This document shows positions 1 through 6,697 of a stretch of 11,790 nt of DNA, piece after piece. The stretch comes from an uncultured Lachnospiraceae bacterium (lineage in GTDB: Bacteria > Bacillota > Clostridia > Lachnospirales > Lachnospiraceae): contig CABUZU010000060.1 in assembly GCA_902496125.1 (NCBI GenBank), positions 1 to 11,790 on the forward strand, given 5' to 3'. Position 1 is the stretch's first letter; every line of letters begins with the position of its first letter. Below the pieces are notes generated by a model that saw nothing but the letters and a program-made list of their open reading frames with translations, had not been told where the DNA came from and searched no databases. The position numbers were made by a program, and so were the translations under genes.

Positions 1-401
1 ACAAGTACAAGATACATACCAATACCAACTTCTTTGGTATAAGAACCATCATTCTGTAAGCTCATTTTCTGTGCATCTGTAACAGTACCAGAAACTCTAC
101 TAGCGATATCAGCTAATTCATCAGCTGTTGGATGTTCAATATCTTTAAGACCATAAATATTTTCATAGCCTGTAAAATTGTCATTCTTGTCATATTTTGC
201 AGTTACAATTGGTACTGCATAAACATTAATGGTTTTACCTGCTTCTTGTTCTACACCCTTTACAGTAATTACACCAGTATCATCACTTGTTCCAACGATA
301 CCATCATTACCAGCAGCTGCCTGTGCCATCATCGGCAAGCACATTGTCATCATCATCGCTACTGTGACGAATAACACTAAAAGTCTCTTTAAACTCTTCA
401 T
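1..401 (-). CDS. Major pilin / LPXTG-type fimbrial subunit, N-terminal part (runs off left edge)
   Basis: This is the first 133 codons of a secreted protein; the 3' end lies beyond base 1. The N-terminus MKSLKRLLVLFVTVAMMMTM is a classic signal peptide (basic n-region, hydrophobic core) with a likely cleavage after the AQA near residue 28. The mature part (…DDTGVITVKGVEQEAGKTIN…, then VYAVPIVT and a GYENIYG segment) resembles the N-terminal domain of SpaA/SpaD-type Gram-positive major pilins, in which a Y-x-V-like strand is followed by an alpha-rich linker. The start ATG at 401 is preceded by AAGGAAGGAG at 410-419, at good spacing. It lies 97 bp downstream of the VWA adhesin gene on the same strand. 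Tip adhesin then backbone pilin, usually followed by a class C sortase, is the common order of pilus islands, but the sortase would be outside this window. The pilin motif, isopeptide residues and sorting signal cannot be seen, so the backbone-pilin call is inferred from the N-terminus and context. Confidence 0.75.
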   Translation of the reverse strand, partial: MKSLKRLLVLFVTVAMMMTMCLPMMAQAAAGNDGIVGTSDDTGVITVKGVEQEAGKTINVYAVPIVTAKYDKNDNFTGYENIYGLKDIEHPTADELADIASRVSGTVTDAQKMSLQNDGSYTKEVGIGMYLVL

Positions 402-408
402 ATATTTG

Positions 409-419
409 TCTCCTTCCTT
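409..419 (-). promoter_or_regulatory. Strong ribosome binding site of the pilin gene
   Basis: On the minus strand AAGGAAGGAGA lies about 7 bases before the ATG at 401. It supports that start and suggests efficient translation, as expected for an abundant backbone pilin. Confidence 0.75.
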
Positions 420-434
420 ATTTGACATTTCTCA

Positions 435-454
435 CGAGGCAGATGTCTGCCTCG
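435..454 (-). repeat. Perfect intercistronic hairpin between adhesin and pilin genes
   Basis: CGAGGCAG-atgt-CTGCCTCG is an 8-bp perfect GC-rich stem (9 bp with a 2-base loop). It lies 16 bases upstream of the pilin ribosome binding site and 44 bases after the adhesin stop. On the minus strand it is followed by GAGAAATGTC, not by a run of T, so it is not a typical intrinsic terminator. No promoter is evident in the gap. An RNA-processing or 3'-end stabilising element that favours the downstream pilin message is plausible but unproven. Confidence 0.6.
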
Positions 455-498
455 CTACTTTCAGTTAATTTTTACAAACAATAGTTGCTAACTTATTC

Positions 499-3400
499 CT
501 ACTGCCCCTCCTTTCTTCGTTTATTTTGTATGAACAACAGGAGTGCAGTCATTAAGATAGCTACACCACTGATTGTAAACAGGTAAGTTCCCATTCCACC
601 AGAATTTGGCAGTTCATAAATTGCGGTGTTCTCAAACTTATAATATACCGTCTTGTCAACAGTTTCTGTTGCAACTTCATTATTACTAGAAGTAATCTTC
701 TTTAATGCTCCATCAGTGGAAACTTCAACCGTCCAAGTTTCATTACTTAACGCATAACCATTTGGAGCCTTGGTTTCTGCTAGCGTATAAGCTCCTCTTG
801 GAATCTCTGCTAATGAACTGGTATGTTTGGCATCAGTATACCACAATACGAGACCGTCTGCATTAGTTTTTCCATAATAAGTAACTTTTTTATCGGTAGA
901 AATTAAAGTAAATTCTGCATTCTCTACTGCTAATGTACCATTGGTACTACTAACCTTCTTAATTCCCCAGCTATCATTTACTGGTTCATTGGTATAAGCA
1001 ATAATTCCAAGTATACCATTACTATAGTCTTTCTCTACGATAACATCTTTACTATCAGTATTGTTACCCATTATAAAGGTTGCTATATCAGAAGCTAAAT
1101 GATTCTCACAATTCGTGCCTGAACCAATTGCAGATTCTTTAATTGCATATCCAGTTTTCTTCGCTTCTTCTACTTTATAAGTTCCACGTTTTAAGTTAGA
1201 TAACTTATAAGAACCTTTTGTCTGGCCAGCTTTAATTGTAACTTGAACGGTTTGATTAAAGTTCGCTTCCTCATTCTTCACTGTGAAATTAAAGGTCTGA
1301 TCCTCATTACTTGCTACGGATAAATTCTTAACTACTTCAATTTCACCAGAAATAATATTAATGGTATAGATTCCATACTCTTTTGAAGAATCATCAACAT
1401 TTTTAGCAGTTCCTTCTGCAATATGATTCTTGGTGTTTTTATTACTCTCAGTTGTAGCATCACCTAAATTATTATAAGTAACCTTTAAGTAATATTTTAC
1501 TTGTGTTGGAGCAGGAGTTTGATTTCCCATCTCACTAACAGTGATTGGTTCAGTACAATCTGCATCCTTATACCATTCTAAAGTAAAATCATCTGGATTG
1601 ATTGCATTTCCATCTGTACCAATTGTGTAAGTAACTTTCTTACCATCTACCATACCAATTGGATTATTTTTATCAAATAATTGATTTAAAATCTCATCTT
1701 TGGTTGGAACCTTATCACCATAGTAAATGGTTGTTTCATTATTATTTACTAATAAGTCTGCTTTTACATTTACATGAGGCTGTGGTAAAGTTACATCACC
1801 ATAGCTTGTTTTAATATCAGATCTTGGATCATTGGTTGGAATATTATTGCCACCAATGTAGGTTTCTTTTGCTTTTACAGTAATTGTTTGTTTCCACTGC
1901 TTAGCACCATTTTTATTTTCCTTATTCGGAATGGTTACATCCGACCATACTACTTGCTGTTTACCGTCTTCTGTTAAGGAAACAACTCCACCGTTACTTA
2001 ACTTAACAGTCTTGCCATTTGCTAACATTTCATTGGTAATGACATTGCCATTATCATCTAGGATAACAAAACGATCATCGACGATATCGGTTACGGTAGC
2101 ACCTATAATATCGTAGTTGTTGGTAATGGTACTTTGAATTGCCTTAAAGATTTCCATTAAGCCATCCATATCATCTACTTCAAATGCACAACCTGGAGAA
2201 GCAATACCTGGGTATTTTTCACCTGAGTAGGTTCCACCTGAAAGGAAAGTACTTGCTTTATCTGTTAAAGCAAAACCAATAGTGTAAACAGTCATACCTG
2301 CAGTCTTAATTGCTGAAGCTTCATTTTCTGCATTCTGCTGTGCAGGAGTACTCCACGTATTAGCACTACTACCATCACCAGTAGGTTCACCATCCGTAAA
2401 TAAAATGACATATTTAGGATTCGTATCGTTTAATTTACTTAATTTTTTATTTGCAATTTCAAGTCCATATTTTGGATTCGTTCCACCATTTGCTTGTAAT
2501 TTTTTAACCCAGTTTTGCAAAACAGTAGAATTATTACCAGCACCAACTTCAACTAAATCTTGATATTGTCCATTGTTTCCATAATTTCCACCACTATCAT
2601 TTTTACTACTAAAAGCTACAATACCAATTTTGCTATTTGGCGATGTTTTAGCTGTATCCGTAATAAATGTATTTACTGCATTTTTTAAAGCTGCAAGACG
2701 CTTTTGAGTAGTTCTTTTATAGATAACATCATCACTGTCAACATTCTGCCAACTATTATCAACAAATTTCTGCCAATAATAATTTCTACCATTCCATATA
2801 TACTGAATTTGAACATATGAATCTGAAACTTTACAATAATAAGTGCTTCGAGTATTTAAAGATATCTCTGAATATTTTCCTAATGCAGAATAGGAATATG
2901 TATTATAATCCATCGATCCCGATACATCCAGTACCAACATCACATCTGCAACTCCACCTTTCGTAATCGTACTACTACTACTCATCTTCGAAGCTGCTGT
3001 AATATCGATATCATAAGTTCTCTTATCCCAATCTTTTACTGTCGCAGTCTTATCATAATCCATAGAGAAATCTACTAGTTCTTGATTCGTATAGTTTACA
3101 ATCTTATTACCAGTAACCTCTGTTTCTCCATCGGAAGCATATAACTTCGCAACAACTTTACTTGAATCTTTTGGATCTGCTGTAACCTTTACAATCCAAG
3201 TTTCAGTACTTGCAAGATATCCATCCGGTGCTTCTATTTCAGTTAATGTATAAGTACCTGCTGCTAAATCGTCAAATGTTACTTTACCTTCACTATTAGA
3301 AGTCTTAATTGTAACATCATTCGTATTTGCTTGGTTTACTAATTTAAATTTCGCACCACTTAATGCTTCATCTTGTTTATTTACTTTATTAATTGTAATG

Positions 3401-5496
3401 TTTGTTAATGGAGCTTCATCAACAGGAACAAGCTTCGCTGATGGAAGGGTAAATTCCATATTACAGTTAGATAGGTTACCACCACGTTCCATATATAAAA
3501 TGGTTAACGTATGTTCTTGGTTTCTCTGTTCCTCTGTAAGGTTATTTTTATCTCCAATATACTTCCATAAATCAACGGTAGAGCTTAATGCATCATGGAT
3601 ACCACCTAAATCAATTACAATTTTTTTACCATCTAATACAACCCATAAGTCATCATCACCTGTGAATGAATAATTTAATGGTCCTACATAGTCACCAATG
3701 GTAAACTTAACGTCATATCGCATACCGAAATACCAGTTGTGAACAGTTGCATTACCAAAACTCCAAGAGCTTTCCCAAGCTGTATCATTATCAGTTGCCG
3801 CAATACCAGCTCCATCTAATGGAAAGAAATTTGCTCCCGCGGTAGCTTTTTTATCTTTACCTTTATAAACACTATTTAATTTATAACTATCTCCTGTTTT
3901 ATCAAATTTTAATGTATAATCTGTTAAATACTTACGAACAGTTTTACTAGTTCCGCCTACATCTACAGTTGCATCTGACTTTACAAAGAATCCAGGTTCT
4001 GGATAATTAAATTCTACATTACTATCAGCATCTAATCCTTTTAATATGCCAGTTTTTAAGCCAGCATTTCCTCCAACCCACTGATTTGCATTTTTATCAT
4101 TAATCCAGCAAGAATACATATTTTCATTATAATTCTGTCCTATGACTCGATTACCCATAATCAATGCATTATCATTAATTGAGCTGACTTTCTTTTGCTC
4201 TCTTAATAACTGATTGATAGAATATCCTTTTCCTTCATAGTTTCCTTTGGTAATATAATCATAGAACGATACCTGCCCTGTATACTCTTCACTCTTCGCT
4301 GTATAATACACAGTCACTGTTGCATCTTTATCTAACGAAATCTTCTCCGCCTCTGCTGCGGTATACGTTGTATCACCAACTTCCACCTTATCCACTGTCC
4401 AGTTTGTTGCCTTTGCAATATCTGGAATGGAACCATATTTTGGAACCTGTTTCACATCGGTCTTATAAATCGTCTGATATGAGCTACTCTTAGTCTGTCT
4501 TCCCATATGGTTAATGGTTACTGTAATATCATTACCTGTATTGATAATCGCATAAGTTGAAAAATGTGTTGTATCAAATGCCACATTCTTTGTATCGGCA
4601 TCTGCCTTCATATCTTCAACCTTAGTTCTCTTATCATTAACATGATAAACCTGTGACTCTTCGTCAATATCAGCATCTTTAATCTGAACATTTACAGTTC
4701 CATCTGGCTGAATTTCCTTGCCATCTTTATCAGTAAAACTAATATCAAAAGCTTTAATTTCTTCTACATTTACTTCTGATGCAATCGCTTCTTTAATTTT
4801 ACTAATATCACTCTTACTTGTAATTGGTTTTACTACTAGTGTTGCATCCTTAGGTAATACACCTGCATCAGCACTTGCTTTTACTGTAGTGTTATCAATT
4901 TTTTCTTTCCAACTTGTAGGTCCTACTTCTTCGGTTGTCTCTGCCTCAGTGGTTTCAGCCTCAGTTGTCTCTACCTCTTTTTCCTCCTCCCAAGTTAGTA
5001 CAACAGGTTCATAAGAAGCATCTGCTCTTTTTTCTTTCATCTTCTGTTGTGCATCCTTAAGGTCATCACCATAGCAAAGGTAAACCGAACATGAAGCAAA
5101 ATCATCACTCTGATCTATTACTTTACATTCTAAATCAAAATTAGCTTCTTCACTATCCCCTAAAGAAAACCAATAACTTTCTCGTCTATCTTCGGTGTAA
5201 ATTCTATGTAACTGAACATCTCCTACCTTAGCTACATCATCTTTAAATTCATATTTATCTGCAAGACCTGCATTCTCTCGCTTAACATAAAGCAGGAATA
5301 CGGTTTCTTCTTTGCCACTTGTACCCTTCGCCTCTACTTGAACCTTCATAGTCTTTGTAGGAACAGCCTTTGTCGTATCAGCCTTTAGTTCAGATTTTAC
5401 ATTAATTCCTAAGACTGGAGTAATCATACTATAAACAACAATAGCCATTAGAACTATAACTAAGACTGCTGTTAATGCTTTCACTTTAGACTTCAT
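499..5496 (-). CDS. Cell-wall-anchored pilus tip adhesin-like protein (fibro-slime, SpaA and VWA domains)
   Basis: A 1665-residue surface protein. Visible architecture: signal/TM segment (residues 7-28); ETTEA repeat (176-190); domain ending in DTTHFSTYAI (about 205-317) common in clostridial surface proteins; fibro-slime domain (about 555-690) with GDDDLWVVLDGK and YMERGGNLSNC; SpaA/Cna-B domain (about 697-803) with candidate isopeptide Lys704 and Glu753 in TEIEAPDGY; VWA domain (about 848-1125) with MIDAS residues Asp857, Ser859, Ser861, Thr1006 and TDGEP at 1034-1038; further beta-rich, pilin-like segments (1126-1500); second SpaA domain (1509-1625: Lys1514, Glu1574, Asn1623); sorting signal LPNSG (1629-1633), TM helix 1637-1656, tail KRRKEGQ. 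This order fits RrgA/GBS104-like tip adhesins joined to a pilus by a sortase and binding host ligands through the VWA MIDAS. The ATG at 5496 has GGGGAGG upstream. It is first in an operon with the pilin gene. The ligand is unknown; a stand-alone adhesin is an alternative. Confidence 0.9.
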   Translation of the reverse strand: MKSKVKALTAVLVIVLMAIVVYSMITPVLGINVKSELKADTTKAVPTKTMKVQVEAKGTSGKEETVFLLYVKRENAGLADKYEFKDDVAKVGDVQLHRIYTEDRRESYWFSLGDSEEANFDLECKVIDQSDDFASCSVYLCYGDDLKDAQQKMKEKRADASYEPVVLTWEEEKEVETTEAETTEAETTEEVGPTSWKEKIDNTTVKASADAGVLPKDATLVVKPITSKSDISKIKEAIASEVNVEEIKAFDISFTDKDGKEIQPDGTVNVQIKDADIDEESQVYHVNDKRTKVEDMKADADTKNVAFDTTHFSTYAIINTGNDITVTINHMGRQTKSSSYQTIYKTDVKQVPKYGSIPDIAKATNWTVDKVEVGDTTYTAAEAEKISLDKDATVTVYYTAKSEEYTGQVSFYDYITKGNYEGKGYSINQLLREQKKVSSINDNALIMGNRVIGQNYNENMYSCWINDKNANQWVGGNAGLKTGILKGLDADSNVEFNYPEPGFFVKSDATVDVGGTSKTVRKYLTDYTLKFDKTGDSYKLNSVYKGKDKKATAGANFFPLDGAGIAATDNDTAWESSWSFGNATVHNWYFGMRYDVKFTIGDYVGPLNYSFTGDDDLWVVLDGKKIVIDLGGIHDALSSTVDLWKYIGDKNNLTEEQRNQEHTLTILYMERGGNLSNCNMEFTLPSAKLVPVDEAPLTNITINKVNKQDEALSGAKFKLVNQANTNDVTIKTSNSEGKVTFDDLAAGTYTLTEIEAPDGYLASTETWIVKVTADPKDSSKVVAKLYASDGETEVTGNKIVNYTNQELVDFSMDYDKTATVKDWDKRTYDIDITAASKMSSSSTITKGGVADVMLVLDVSGSMDYNTYSYSALGKYSEISLNTRSTYYCKVSDSYVQIQYIWNGRNYYWQKFVDNSWQNVDSDDVIYKRTTQKRLAALKNAVNTFITDTAKTSPNSKIGIVAFSSKNDSGGNYGNNGQYQDLVEVGAGNNSTVLQNWVKKLQANGGTNPKYGLEIANKKLSKLNDTNPKYVILFTDGEPTGDGSSANTWSTPAQQNAENEASAIKTAGMTVYTIGFALTDKASTFLSGGTYSGEKYPGIASPGCAFEVDDMDGLMEIFKAIQSTITNNYDIIGATVTDIVDDRFVILDDNGNVITNEMLANGKTVKLSNGGVVSLTEDGKQQVVWSDVTIPNKENKNGAKQWKQTITVKAKETYIGGNNIPTNDPRSDIKTSYGDVTLPQPHVNVKADLLVNNNETTIYYGDKVPTKDEILNQLFDKNNPIGMVDGKKVTYTIGTDGNAINPDDFTLEWYKDADCTEPITVSEMGNQTPAPTQVKYYLKVTYNNLGDATTESNKNTKNHIAEGTAKNVDDSSKEYGIYTINIISGEIEVVKNLSVASNEDQTFNFTVKNEEANFNQTVQVTIKAGQTKGSYKLSNLKRGTYKVEEAKKTGYAIKESAIGSGTNCENHLASDIATFIMGNNTDSKDVIVEKDYSNGILGIIAYTNEPVNDSWGIKKVSSTNGTLAVENAEFTLISTDKKVTYYGKTNADGLVLWYTDAKHTSSLAEIPRGAYTLAETKAPNGYALSNETWTVEVSTDGALKKITSSNNEVATETVDKTVYYKFENTAIYELPNSGGMGTYLFTISGVAILMTALLLFIQNKRRKEGQ
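598..612 (-). other. Sortase sorting motif LPNSG
   Basis: Codons 1629-1633 encode LPNSG, followed by a hydrophobic helix and the positive tail NKRRKEGQ. This is the tripartite cell-wall sorting signal, with Ser in place of the usual Thr of LPXTG. Confidence 0.85.
4927..4971 (-). repeat. 15-bp coding repeat (ETTEA units) in the adhesin
   Basis: Three imperfect 15-base units encode ETTEA-ETTEA-ETTEE (residues 176-190). They form a short acidic, Thr-rich linker between the N-terminal segment and the first folded domain. The unit length is a multiple of three, so copy-number change would alter linker length without frameshift. Confidence 0.7.
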
Positions 5497-5504
5497 AACG
5501 GATA

Positions 5505-5511
5505 CCTCCCC
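5505..5511 (-). promoter_or_regulatory. Ribosome binding site of the adhesin gene
   Basis: GGGGAGG on the minus strand, 8 bases before the ATG at 5496. It fixes the start codon. Confidence 0.8.
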
Positions 5512-5562
5512 TTTCTAGATTTCTGTATAATATCTTTAACTTAATTCGTTACTTTTTTCTGT

Positions 5563-5591
5563 AGTATAACATCTAGTGTAGTATATTTCAA
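5563..5591 (-). promoter_or_regulatory. Sigma-A-like promoter of the pilus operon
   Basis: On the minus strand, TTGAAA (bases 5591-5586) and TATACT (5568-5563) are separated by exactly 17 bases. Transcription would start near 5556, leaving a leader of about 60 bases before the adhesin ATG. No riboswitch or terminator is seen in this leader, so control by c-di-GMP, if any, would have to act through a protein or upstream element. Confidence 0.6.
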
Positions 5592-5709
5592 CCCTCCTAT
5601 TTTTGATTTTGACATGTTTCGCATAGCATTATTTCAAATTTTAACTAATTTTGTCAAATTTAAGTCTTTTTTTATTTATTTTGTAATCACTTGTTTATTT
5701 ATTATACCA

Positions 5710-5754
5710 AACTTAAAGAAAAAATGGAACTAGCCAAACGGCTAGTTTTAAGTT
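5710..5754. repeat. Nested inverted repeat in the divergent intergenic region
   Basis: The core AACTAGCC-aaac-GGCTAGTT (5728-5747) is a perfect 8-bp inverted repeat. An outer pair AACTTAAA (5710-5717) / TTTAAGTT (5747-5754) flanks it, giving a bulged extended palindrome. It sits about 120 bp upstream of the pilus -35 box and about 27 bp upstream of the first riboswitch -35 box. It could be a protein operator for either promoter. On the minus strand it is followed by CCATTTTTTC, so it could also stop antisense transcription. No gene reads into it from the right on that strand. Confidence 0.5.
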
Positions 5755-5780
5755 AAATTACATATTTTTTCTGAAATCTC

Positions 5781-5809
5781 TTGAAAATTTTCTGAAAATA
5801 CATTATCAT
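5781..5809 (+). promoter_or_regulatory. Promoter of first c-di-GMP riboswitch/HTH cassette
   Basis: TTGAAA (5781-5786) and TATCAT (5804-5809) with a 17-base spacer. The predicted start near 5816 is just before the aptamer, which supports both calls. Confidence 0.6.
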
Positions 5810-5818
5810 ATAAATATA

Positions 5819-5884
5819 TTGGCAAAACAGATGAAAATCTGCGACGCAAAGCTATAGGGCCTTTAACATGGCAGCCAGTTGCAA
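5819..5884 (+). ncRNA. c-di-GMP-I (GEMM-I) riboswitch aptamer, copy 1
   Basis: The sequence carries the conserved GEMM-I blocks in order: GGCAAA (5821-5826); a first hairpin CAGAT-GAAA-ATCTG with the GAAA tetraloop; GACGCAAAGC (5843-5852); the tetraloop-receptor side CTATAGGGCC; ATGGCAGCC (5868-5876); and the closing strand AGTTGC. GCAA near the 5' end can pair with TTGC at the 3' end. The first hairpin covaries with copy 2 (A-T replaced by G-C) while the conserved blocks are identical, which argues that both aptamers are selected. GEMM-I RNAs bind cyclic di-GMP and control downstream genes; here the gene is a small HTH protein. Confidence 0.93.
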
Positions 5885-5909
5885 CTTATTGTAAGTATTG
5901 CCTTTTTTT
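5881..5909 (+). terminator. Terminator-like hairpin 1 of riboswitch copy 1
   Basis: GCAACTTA (5881-5888) pairs with TAAG-(TA bulge)-TTGC (5892-5901), followed by seven T (5903-5909). The 5' arm shares two bases with the aptamer's closing strand TTGC, so aptamer closure and this hairpin partly compete. Confidence 0.6.
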
Positions 5910-5935
5910 GCTGATGAGAAGGTGATACTTTTTTT
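5894..5935 (+). terminator. Alternative terminator-like hairpin 2 of riboswitch copy 1
   Basis: AGTATTGCC (5894-5902) can pair with GGTGATACT (5921-5929) through nine contiguous pairs including two G-U, followed by a second T run ending at 5935. Its 5' arm is the 3' arm of hairpin 1, so the two cannot coexist. One may be the terminator and the other the antiterminator; polarity cannot be fixed by eye. Confidence 0.5.
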
Positions 5936-5954
5936 GTTAATCGAGGTAGTGCTT

Positions 5955-6167
5955 ATGAATGGATATCAAACAATTAAAGAAGTCGCTAGTACGTGGGGGG
6001 TTACTCAGCGCAGAGTACAATTTCTTTGTTCGAATGGAAAAATTCCAGGAGCAATAAAATTTGGTAGGAGCTGGGCTATTCCTACGGGAATTGAACGACC
6101 GGTGGACAGACGTGTGACTACTGGTCAGTACAGAAATTGGCGACAAAAATATCAATCGAATCATTAG
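5955..6167 (+). CDS. Small excisionase/MerR-like HTH DNA-binding protein, copy 1 (c-di-GMP riboswitch-controlled)
   Basis: A 70-residue protein, essentially one winged-helix-like HTH domain of the excisionase (HTH_17-like) type: TIKEVASTWGVTQRRVQFLC is the helix-turn-helix, and IPGAIKFGRSWAIP is the typical wing/strand motif seen in many clostridial small HTH proteins. The ATG at 5955 is chosen over upstream in-frame codons because GAGGT (5943-5947) is well placed, the next in-frame start upstream (5898) lies inside the terminator region, and the paralogue begins with the same MNGY. About 47 of the first 65 residues are identical to copy 2. No transposase, integrase or toxin gene is beside it, so an excisionase role is unlikely here. 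A transcription regulator made when the riboswitch permits is the best guess; its targets are unknown, and the divergent pilus operon is the obvious candidate. Confidence 0.85.
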   Translation: MNGYQTIKEVASTWGVTQRRVQFLCSNGKIPGAIKFGRSWAIPTGIERPVDRRVTTGQYRNWRQKYQSNH

Positions 6168-6181
6168 AATATTAGTATATG

Positions 6182-6213
6182 AAGGAAATCATTCACTTAT
6201 GATTTCCTTTTTT
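6182..6213 (+). terminator. Intrinsic terminator after HTH copy 1
   Basis: AAGGAAATCAT-tcactt-ATGATTTCCTT is an 11-bp perfect stem with its 3' arm running into a T run (6208-6213). It starts 14 bases after the stop codon and separates the two cassettes transcriptionally. Confidence 0.85.
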
Positions 6214-6233
6214 CTTATTGAGAAAAAAAGTTC

Positions 6234-6262
6234 TTGACAAACTTCGCTTATAGAGTTACGAT
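6234..6262 (+). promoter_or_regulatory. Promoter of second c-di-GMP riboswitch/HTH cassette
   Basis: TTGACA (6234-6239) and TACGAT (6257-6262) with a 17-base spacer, shortly after the first cassette's terminator and about 22 bases before the second aptamer. Confidence 0.6.
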
Positions 6263-6283
6263 AAATCCGTAATTAATATTTTT

Positions 6284-6349
6284 CGGGCAAAGCAGGTGAA
6301 AACCTGTGACGCAAAGCTATAGGGCCTGTGACATGGCAGCCAGTTGCAC
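6284..6349 (+). ncRNA. c-di-GMP-I (GEMM-I) riboswitch aptamer, copy 2
   Basis: It has the same ordered blocks as copy 1: GGGCAAA (6285-6291), hairpin CAGGT-GAAA-ACCTG, GACGCAAAGC (6308-6317), CTATAGGGCC, ATGGCAGCC (6333-6341) and AGTTGC. The differences from copy 1 fall in stem positions that keep pairing and in the variable loop (TTTAAC against TGTGAC). Confidence 0.93.
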
Positions 6350-6358
6350 ACAAATTTC

Positions 6359-6397
6359 GCATTGCCAATAGTAGATTTGGGAATGCATTTTTTATTT
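6359..6397 (+). terminator. Terminator-like expression platform of riboswitch copy 2
   Basis: GCATT-g-CCAA (6359-6368) pairs with TTGG-g-AATGC (6377-6386) with one G·G mismatch, then a T-rich tract (6388-6397, ATTTTTTATTT). It differs in sequence from the platform of copy 1 and does not overlap the aptamer 3' strand. TTGCC (6362-6366) in its 5' arm could pair with GGCAA (6286-6290) of the aptamer as an alternative fold. Confidence 0.6.
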
Positions 6398-6469
6398 GCA
6401 TCATTGCACTCGGTTTGCTATTCAGCTTCATTAGCGTTCAATATGATGAATTATGAGGTGGATAGAATG

Positions 6470-6697
6470 ATGAATGGATATTTAACAATTAAGGAAGTCG
6501 CACAAAATTGGGAGGTAACTCCTAGAACTGTGCAGATTCTTTGCTCGGATGGACGAATTCCTGGAGCAATTAAGTTTGGTAGAAGTTGGGCAATTCCTGT
6601 TGGAATTACCAAGCCTGGAGACAGACGAATTACTACTGGAGAATACAAGGACTGGAGATGCAAAACTAGAAGAAGATACAAAAGAGGGGGGAATTAA
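6470..6697 (+). CDS. Small excisionase/MerR-like HTH DNA-binding protein, copy 2 (c-di-GMP riboswitch-controlled)
   Basis: A 75-residue paralogue of the protein at 5955. The HTH segment is TIKEVAQNWEVTPRTVQILC and the IPGAIKFGRSWAIP motif is identical; differences cluster in the recognition-helix region (QRRVQF against PRTVQI) and in the C-terminal tail, which is longer and very basic here (RCKTRRRYKRGGN). This could give the two copies different DNA targets. GAGGTGG (6455-6461) precedes a double ATG at 6467 and 6470. The second is preferred for spacing and because it matches the paralogue's MNGY; starting at 6467 adds one Met. A longer in-frame reading from 6344 would begin in the riboswitch and is rejected. 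The stop codon lies inside the terminator hairpin. Confidence 0.85.
   Translation: MNGYLTIKEVAQNWEVTPRTVQILCSDGRIPGAIKFGRSWAIPVGITKPGDRRITTGEYKDWRCKTRRRYKRGGN

Noticed and set aside
435..454. Hairpin read as a terminator of the adhesin gene
   Set aside because: No T run follows it on the minus strand, and the pilin gene directly downstream has no visible promoter of its own.
132..468. Plus-strand open frames overlapping the left edge genes
   Set aside because: They are antisense to the signal peptide and N-terminal region of the pilin gene, which has a strong ribosome binding site and a recognisable product.
5898..5954. Longer N-terminus for HTH copy 1
   Set aside because: It would start inside the terminator-like hairpin; the added residues have no homology to copy 2, and a ribosome binding site supports 5955.
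5819..6349. Repeated blocks resembling a CRISPR or insertion-element direct repeat
   Set aside because: Only two copies 465 bp apart, each a complete GEMM-I aptamer with promoter and gene; no spacers, transposase or target-site duplication.
6344..6469. Longer N-terminus for HTH copy 2
   Set aside because: It would begin in the aptamer closing strand and read through the expression platform; the paralogue and GAGGTGG support 6467/6470.
5955..6697. HTH genes as excisionases of a mobile element
   Set aside because: No integrase, recombinase, attachment-site repeat or other mobile gene is seen nearby; the riboswitch leaders fit a regulator better.
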